From NCBI GenBank assembly GCA_022575985.1, contig JAKSXM010000007.1, positions 25,360,501 through 25,424,500 of the forward strand: 64,000 bases of DNA, written 5' to 3'. Of this stretch, positions 57,640 to 64,000 are shown in pieces; the first letter of the stretch is position 1; each line of letters begins with the position of its first letter. Source of the DNA: Anagrus nilaparvatae. Its lineage: Eukaryota; Arthropoda; Insecta; Hymenoptera; Mymaridae. Below the pieces are notes generated by a model. That model was not told the DNA's origin and ran no database searches. It was given only the letters and a program-made list of their open reading frames with translations. Position numbers and translations under genes: made by a program.

Positions 57640-57910
57640 CTAAATCGTGTTTTTTTAATTGTTTCTTACTGACACATAATCAAAAAACCTAATATTTTGT
57701 TAATTACACTCTAAATGCGGCATTTATTTGATCAATAGTTCCAAAATATTGCAAAAATTACCTTTCAGAGCAGTTTCAGAGGGGTAGTTTTTGTTGAGTT
57801 AAGCGTGTTTTCCTATTTTCTAAGCAATTAGGACCCCGAAATTAGATTCAATGACACAAAGTAGACTTTTCTAAAGCCATTTATCCATTTTGATTGGAGT
57901 ATAAAATTAA
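57640..57910 (+). repeat. Dispersed repeat, copy 2 (pair with 47635-47915)
   Basis: AAAAAACCTAATATTTTGTT, AAAATATTGCAAAAATTACC, GGGGTAGTTTTTGTTGAGTT, TATTTTCTAAGCAATTAGGA and TTTTGATTGGAGTATAAAAT parallel copy 1 in order and orientation. Confidence 0.5.
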
Positions 57911-57914
57911 TTTT

Positions 57915-59750
57915 GAGAGAACGTGTTGCGAAAAAGACAAATTTTTGGATTTTTCATAATAGATGAAAGAAAAAACTAAAAAATTTATACCCCCCTTCAT
58001 TATTTCTCTAGTCTTTGAATTCCGCTATTTCTCTTCTATAAATCGTTGTATGTTGCGTACATTTTAAAATTAATAACATGATTTTTTGACAAATTGTTGA
58101 ATGCCATTCATAATTTGTTTTAAAAACTTAATATATTGTCACTTATTTTTAAAACACATTTTGAAACAGTACATTTTAAAAAATAGGTGTAAATAAATTT
58201 TTTGAAAATAAATAAGCTCTTAAAATGTAATTTTACCAAAACTTTTTTTCTCGACTTTTTAAACTCAACTATAAAACTAAGTTTAATTTTATTTATTTAT
58301 TTATTTTTTTTTTTCAAGTAAAAAAAGTTTATTTAAATGAGATTTAAATTATGTAAAACTTTACTAAAGCTCAGGAAGCAACTGTCTCCTGTCTTTATTA
58401 AACTTGTGCGTAAAGGAAGCAAAAGAGCAAAATTTCTTGTTTTTAACTTTTAATTTAAATACTTAAATATAGAGAATTTAGAATTTATTTTTTTTAGATG
58501 AATCGCTTTGATTGAAATATTTACTGTAATAGTTTTTGATATTTTTAATCATGTTAAACCTCATGGAGGATTCCACCCCCTAACCCTATGCACGGAAATT
58601 AACAAAAAAAAAAATTTAATACATGGAATTTTGTGGTCTTGAATATGAAAAATTTTCATAACACCCTTAAGTTAGTACTAGCACCCTTTTTAGGGGTAAT
58701 TTTTTAATATTTACAAATTATTGCAATATTTGTCCAACATACAGAGTACCCTTTAAAACCGGATGTTTTGTCCTCCTCTAGATTTCTAGCTTCACCCATG
58801 CACCCCTTCTTATTAAATTAATAATGAAAGTTACTGTATTCATTAAAAAATTGCAATTTTTCGTTTAATTTTTATATATTCTTAAGTTAAAGAGAAAATA
58901 AAAAAAAATTGTAACATTAAGAAATGGCTTATATATTTTTTATAATAGCTAAGATTTTATCTACTTTAAGAGGACTTTTCATGTATATAAAATACTAGAT
59001 TCATCTTGACTCGTAACTTAGCAACAACCTTTATTTAAAAAGTAATTTGAAAATCTTTTATTCAGATAAAACAATAAACCAATGCATACTTATCTACTCA
59101 TAAAATACATTCTTAACCCGTATTTTTTCTGATTTTATCAATATAATAACAATAATCAAGCATAATCTCAAAAAAAAATTTAATTCTGATTACTCATTAT
59201 ATTTTTAAAGTCAAGTTTAAAGTAATAATTTGTTTTTTTCAAACTAGTGCGCTCTAAGTATTATCGTATTTCCTGCACAATTAACTATTTAAAAATAATA
59301 TTTTCGTTATAATAAAAAGATAACAAATAAAAAAGTTAAAGAATTATACTCAAAAGAGATTTGTTTTTACTTTTAAGCAAGAAAATATATGGTTTATCAA
59401 TAATAAAAGATAGTTTACGTGCAACCTAATTCATCAATATTTAGCTTTTTCGTAATTTGTTGCTAGCCTTATAGAATATTCTCTTATTACGTATTTTTAA
59501 ATTATTGATTTTTTACGTTTGGTATTAATAAATGCTGAATAAAGACAATCATGCTATATATGCTTTACCTATTGGATTTTAAATAAATTAAAATTATTTT
59601 CTCTGGAAAATGATTTTAAAATATTTAGAAAGAGAAATTTCAAGTCGTAATTATAAATTAAATTTTATTTAAGTAATTTTTTTACTTATAAATTTAAGTC
59701 AAGTAAGATAAAATTAAGTTAACAAGAATATTTACTATCTTTAAATATAA
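57915..59750. other. AT-rich noncoding DNA
   Basis: No gene identified. The C-rich patch near 58570-58800 may contain further relics of the 47.6/57.6 kb repeat. Confidence 0.45.
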
Positions 59751-59753
59751 TAC

Positions 59754-60291
59754 AGGCGCCAGCCATACTAATCACGCCCAAAAATTATAATTCTTTTTCC
59801 GAGGATAAAAAAAGGTGGTATTTATGTTTTTTAACCCGCTGAACAAATCCGGGGTCCGTTTTGCGAATTTCGTGGTCAATTTTTTGTTATTAACAAATTA
59901 TAGGCCAATTTTTCAATAATTTCTTGATTACAAAATATTGACCACGAAATTTGCAAAACGGACCCCGAATTCGTGTTCAGCGGGACGAAAAACTTAAATA
60001 CCACCTTTTTTATCCTCGGAAAATAGTACATTTTTAACCAAGGGAGCAAAAAAAAAGAATGGCCCAGATCGCACGTTAATTAGCATCTGAGGCGAAGCCG
60101 AGGATGGTAAACTGCGATCTGGGGTATTTTTTTTTTGTTCCCATGGACAAAACAAAATTTTTCTTTCTCAGTGGGGTGAAAACGCGTTTTTTTCGATCTC
60201 GTTGCGGGGCAAAGAAAGTGTTTTCGGCCCGCTAGGAAGAAAAGAAATTTAATTTTTTAATTTTTGGTCGTGATTAGTATGGCTGGCGCCT
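59754..60291. mobile_element. Multi-palindromic MITE carrying hairpin repeat copy 3
   Basis: The ends AGGCGCCAGCCATACTAATC and the inverse at the right run for about 34 bp with one mismatch. A second nested pair has arms about 59797-59886 and 59931-60022 (TCCGAGGATAAAAAAAGGTG; GGGGTCCGTTTTGCGAATTT). A third is the hairpin core, CCCAGATCGCA (60063-60073) and TGCGATCTGGG (60113-60123), followed by ACCCCACTGAGAAAG-type sequence in inverse and GCGGGCCGAAAACAC-type sequence. No target duplication is evident and there is no coding frame. Confidence 0.85.
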
Positions 60292-60344
60292 AGACTAATA
60301 GTAAGAACCAATCTCAGACATTCTTAGCTTAGAACCTGTTTATA

Positions 60345-60587
60345 GGGACGTAGCCAAAATTTTTTTTCAGGAAGGGCTTCGGGGAGGGGGAGCACTTTTG
60401 AATCACCAGGTACACCGTTATTCAGTGCGGGACGTAAATTTGTAACATTGGAGTATATGTAGGAAGCGTATATTTTTAAGTATAAATTTACGTCCTGCTC
60501 TGAATGACGGTGTACATTAAATAAAAACTTCGGAGGGGGGTGCTAAGGCCCACCCGGCCCACCAGCCCCCTTCCTGGCTACGTGCCT
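60345..60587. mobile_element. Foldback MITE with CGTAGCC ends
   Basis: GGGACGTAGCCAAAATTTTT then CAGGAAGGGCTTCGGGGAGG on the left is mirrored by CCCCCTTCCTGGCTACGTGC on the right. A nested inner pair is GTACACCGTTATTCAGTGCG / CTGAATGACGGTGTAC with GACGTAAATTT / AAATTTACGTC. CGTAGCC-ended nonautonomous elements are widespread in invertebrate genomes, but I cannot assign a superfamily. Confidence 0.75.
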
Positions 60588-60709
60588 GCGATTATATGCA
60601 TAATATTAAAATAATTTTACTTTTACGAGAAAAACTACGTCTATCAATATGATTCCAAAAAACAATGATTTTTTACATTCTATAAAACGTATTTTAAAGA
60701 TTTACTCAC

Positions 60710-60763
60710 TTAAAAAAATTACTGATTGACATTCCATTATACTTTCTTTGCTATAATCTGTTC
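60710..60763 (-). other. Candidate 54-nt symmetric internal exon
   Basis: On the minus strand, TTTTTTTTATTTACAG precedes the block and GTGAGT follows it, both strong splice-site matches. Exactly one frame is open, coding TDYSKESIMECQSVIFL in phase 1 at both ends; the other two contain stops. In that frame a TAA occurs within the first intronic codons. The protein is not recognised and no neighbouring exon was found. It lies between a MITE and the satellite. Confidence 0.33.
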
Positions 60764-60966
60764 CTGTAAATAAAAAAAATCAAAGATTATTAAACAGATT
60801 CAACTTAAACTTTAAATATTCTAACTAAATAAAATTTATATCAAATTCTTCATTAAATATTTAAATCATTTCCTAATTCATTTTTAATAAATGAGTGAGT
60901 TGAATTTTTGTAATCTTATTATTTTAAAGAAAATATTTTTTTTCAAATATAAATATGATTTAGCAG

Positions 60967-63802
60967 ATGTGCAGAAGTCCCTAAAGACCTTTGGTGCAGA
61001 AGTACATAGGGAGCATTGGTGCAGAAGTCCCTAAAGACCTTTGGTGCAGAAGTACCTAAAGACCTTTGGTGCAGAAGTACCTAAAGACCTTTGGTGCAGA
61101 AGTACCTAAAAACCTTTGGTGCAGAAGTACCTAGGGTGCAGAAGTCTCTAAAGACCTTTGGTGCGGAAGTACCTAGGGTGCAGAAGTCTCTAAAGACCTT
61201 TGGTGCAGAAGTACCTAGGGAGAATTGGTACAGAAGTACCTAGGGACCTATGGTGCAGAAGTCTCTAAAGACCTTTGGTGCAGAAGTACTTAGGGAGTAT
61301 TGGTGCAGAAGTCCCTAAAGACCTTTGGTGCAGAAGTACCTAGGAACCTATGGTGCAGAAGTCTCTAAAGACCTTTGGTGCAGAAGTACTTAGGAAACAT
61401 TGGTGTAGAAGTACCTAGGGACCTATGGTGCAGAAGTCCCTAAAGACCTTTGGTGCAGAAGTACTTAGGGAGCATTGGTGCAGAAGTCCCTAAAGACTTT
61501 TGGTGCAGAAGTACCTAAAGACCTTTGGTGCAGAAGTACCTAAAAACCTTTAGTGCAGAAGTACTTAGGAAGCATTGGTGTAGAAGTACCTAGGGACCTA
61601 TGGTGCAGAAGTCCCTAAAGACCTTTGGTGCAGAAGTACCTAGGGTGCAGAAGTCTCTAAAGACCTTTGGTGCAGAAGTACCTAGGGAGCATTGGTGCAG
61701 AAGTACCTAGGGACCTATGGTGCAGAAGTCCCTAAAGACCTTTGGTGCAGAAGTACCTAGGGACCATTGGTGCAGAAGTCTCTAATGACCTTTGGTGCAG
61801 AAGTACTTAGGGAGCATTGGTGCAGAAGTCCCTAAAGACCTTTGGTGCAGAAGTACCTAGGGACCTATGGTGCAGAAGTCTCTAAAGACCTTTGGTGCAG
61901 AAGTACTTAGGAAGCATTGGTGTAGAAGTACCTAGGGACCTATGGTGCAGAAGTCCCTAAAGACCTTTGGTGCAGAAGTACTTAGGGAGCATTGGTGCAG
62001 AAGTCCCTAAAGACCTTTGGTGCAGAAGTACCTAGGGACCTATGGTGCAGAAGCCCCTAAAGACCTTTGGTACAGAAGTACCTAGGGACCTATGGTGCAG
62101 AAGTCTCTAAAGACCTTTGGTGCAGAAGTACTTAGGGAGTATTGGTGCAGAAGTCCCTAAAGACCTTTGGTGCAGAAGTACCTAGGAACCTATGGTGCAG
62201 AAGTCTCTAAAGACCTTTGGTGCAGAAGTACTTAGGAAACATTGGTGTAGAAGTACCTAGGGACCTATGGTGCAGAAGTCCCTAAAGACCTTTGGTGCAG
62301 AAGTACTTAGGGAGCATTGGTGCAGAAGTCCCTAAAGACCTTTGGTGCAGAAGTACCTAAAGTCCTTTGGTGCAGAAGTACCTAAAAACCTTTAGTGCAG
62401 AAGTACTTAGGAAGCATTGGTGTAGAAGTACCTAGGGACCTTTGGTGCAGAAGTACCTAGGGTGCAGAAGTCTCTAAAGACCTTTGGTGCAGAAGTACCT
62501 AGGGAGCATTGGTGCAGAAGTACCTAGGGACCTATGGTGCAGAAGTCCCTAAAGACCTTTGGTGCAGAAGTACCTAGGGACCATTGGTGCAGAAGTCTCT
62601 AATGACCTTTGGTGCAGAAGTACTTAGGGAGCATTGGTGCAGAAGTCCCTAAAGACCTTTGGTGCAGAAGTACCTAGGGACCTATGGTGCAGAAGTCTCT
62701 AAAGACCTTTGGTGCAGAAGTACTTAGGAAGCATTGGTGTAGAAGTACCTAGGGACCTATGGTGCAGAAGTCCCTAAAGACCTTTGGTGCAGAAGTACTT
62801 AGGGAGCATTGGTGCAGAAGTCCCTAAAGACCTTTGGTGTAGAAGTACCTAAAGACCTTTGGTGCAGAAGTACCTAAAAACCTTTGGTGCAGAAGTACTT
62901 AGGAAGCATTGGTGTAGAAGTACCTAGGGACCTATGGTGCAGAAGTCCCTAAAGACCTTTGGTGCAGAAGTACCTAGGGTGCAGAAGTCTCTAAAGACCT
63001 TTGGTGCAGAAGTACCTAGGGAGCATTGGTGCAGAAGTACCTAGGGACCTATGGTGCAGAAGTCCCTAAAGACTTTTGGTGCAGAAGTACCTAGGGACCT
63101 ATGGTGCAGAAGTCTCTAAAGACCTTTGGTGCAGAAGTACTTAGGAAGCATTGGTGTAGAAGTACCTAGGGACCTATGGTGCAGAAGTCCCTAAAGACCT
63201 TTGGTGCAGAAGTACCTAGGGTGCAGAAGTCTCTAAAGACCTTTGGTGCAGAAGTCTCTAATGACCTTTGGTGCAGAAGTACTTAGGGAGCATTGGTGCA
63301 GAAGTCCCTAAAGACCTTTGGTGCAGAAGTACCTAGGGACCTATGGTGCAGAAGTCTCTAAAGACCTTTGGTGCAGAAGTACTTAGGAAGCATTGGTGTA
63401 GAAGTACCTAGGGACCTATGGTGTAGAAGTCCCTAAAGACCTTTGGTGCAGAAGTACTTAGGGAGCATTGGTGCAGAAGTCCCTAAAGACCTTTGGTGCA
63501 GAAGTACCTAAAGACCTTTGGTGCAGAAGTACCTAAAAACCTTTGGTACAGAAGTACTTACGAAGCATTGGTGTAGAAGTACCTAGGGACCTATGGTGCA
63601 GAAGTCCCTAAAGACCTTTGGTGCAGAAGTACCTAGGGTGCAGAAGTCTCTAAAGACCTTTGGTGCAGAAGTACCTAGGGACCTATGGTGCAGAAGTCTC
63701 TAAAGACCTTTGGTGCAGAAGTACCTAGGGAGCATTGGTGCAGAAGTACCTAGGGACCATTGGTGCAGAAGTCTCTAAAGAACTTTAGTGCAGTAATACT
63801 TG
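60967..63802 (+). repeat. 25-bp minisatellite array with higher-order structure
   Basis: More than 100 tandem units of the type GGTGCAGAAGTACCTAAAGA plus CCTTT. Variants alternate in the second half: GTCCCTAAAGACCTTT, GTCTCTAAAGACCTTT, GTACCTAGGGACCTAT, GTACTTAGGGAGCATT and GTACTTAGGAAGCATT. Short 17-bp units (CCTAGGGTGCAGAAG junctions) recur at set places. The variant order repeats with a period of 842 bp (61289 versus 62131; 61341 versus 62183), falling to 817 where one 25-bp unit is missing (61781 versus 62598), with a third, more deleted period after that. No long open frame spans it. Confidence 0.97.
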
Positions 63803-64000
63803 GATATAAATATTGATATTATGAACAGAATAGATACTTTATTATCAGTGTTAGTTATTAGTGAACATGTTCCATGCTCGTTGGTTGTGTAGTTACACAA
63901 ACCGGTCATAAGTTTTTTATATAAAGCAATAATTATATTGTATTTTTATGTTCCATATTGACCAATATATAATATCTTTTAACTTACATCAAATAATAAA
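63803..64000 (-). repeat. AT-rich flank with partial copy of the ACCGGTTTGTGTA repeat end
   Basis: CATGCTCGTTGGTTGTGTAG and TTACACAAACCGGTCATAAG (63873-63912) are the inverse of the conserved end of the composite repeats at 34 and 49.7 kb. The remainder is AT-rich with no gene. Confidence 0.5.

Noticed and set aside
60967..63802. CRISPR-like array
   Set aside because: Units are contiguous 25-bp variants without unique spacers, in eukaryotic DNA; it is a minisatellite.

Overview
The window is a very AT-rich stretch of animal nuclear DNA, most likely from an arthropod and plausibly an insect. The evidence is the set of eukaryotic transposon types: Jockey/CR1-type LINEs, a Ty3/gypsy integrase, a Ginger/KRBA2-like transposon, TTAA-flanked piggyBac-like MITEs, TA-flanked and PIF/Harbinger-like MITEs, and a large satellite. 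There are also splice-site-like signals, dense homopolymers and (ATT)n runs, and no compact prokaryote-like genes. I found no complete cellular protein-coding gene. Short open frames in AT-rich DNA were not taken as genes without family or codon support. The species cannot be named from this sequence.

Layout. 1-4.0 kb holds an internal LINE fragment (1947-3645, minus), cut off on its 3' side by a hAT-like terminus. 6.1 kb has a long-armed foldback MITE, and 7.4 kb the first of three copies of a hairpin repeat. 10.1-13.75 kb is a 5'-truncated, mutation-riddled Jockey/CR1-group LINE (minus) with a probable 10-bp target duplication and a (TAA)n tail, inserted into an older dispersed repeat. 14.6, 17.3 and 29.5 kb hold three nonautonomous elements flanked by TTAA. 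16.6, 20.5, 43.6, 47.2 and 51.1 kb hold short TA-flanked or C(A/T)C-ended MITEs. 25.4-25.9 kb has a decayed gypsy-type integrase. 37.2-38.15 kb is an eroded ~100-170 bp satellite.

44.16-45.39 kb is the most gene-like object: a 1.2 kb transposon with ~280-bp terminal inverted repeats. It keeps one intact 181-aa minus-strand ORF matching the Cys-rich C-terminal part of KRBA2/Ginger-type integrases, with the integrase core missing. 49.3-49.7 kb is a MITE with a clear 8-bp target duplication, inserted into a dispersed repeat that also occurs at 34 kb. 55.3-56.65 kb is a relatively GC-rich island of abutting foldback MITEs. 59.75-60.59 kb holds two multi-palindromic elements. 60.97-63.80 kb is a ~25-bp minisatellite organised into ~0.82-0.84 kb higher-order repeats.

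Possible host signals are weak: a candidate minus-strand promoter and 5' UTR exon (40503-41143), a 54-nt symmetric candidate exon (60710-60763, minus) and a 50-nt candidate exon (4752-4801, plus). The rest reads as intronic or intergenic AT-rich DNA, and the window is best seen as a record of transposon insertion, nesting and decay.
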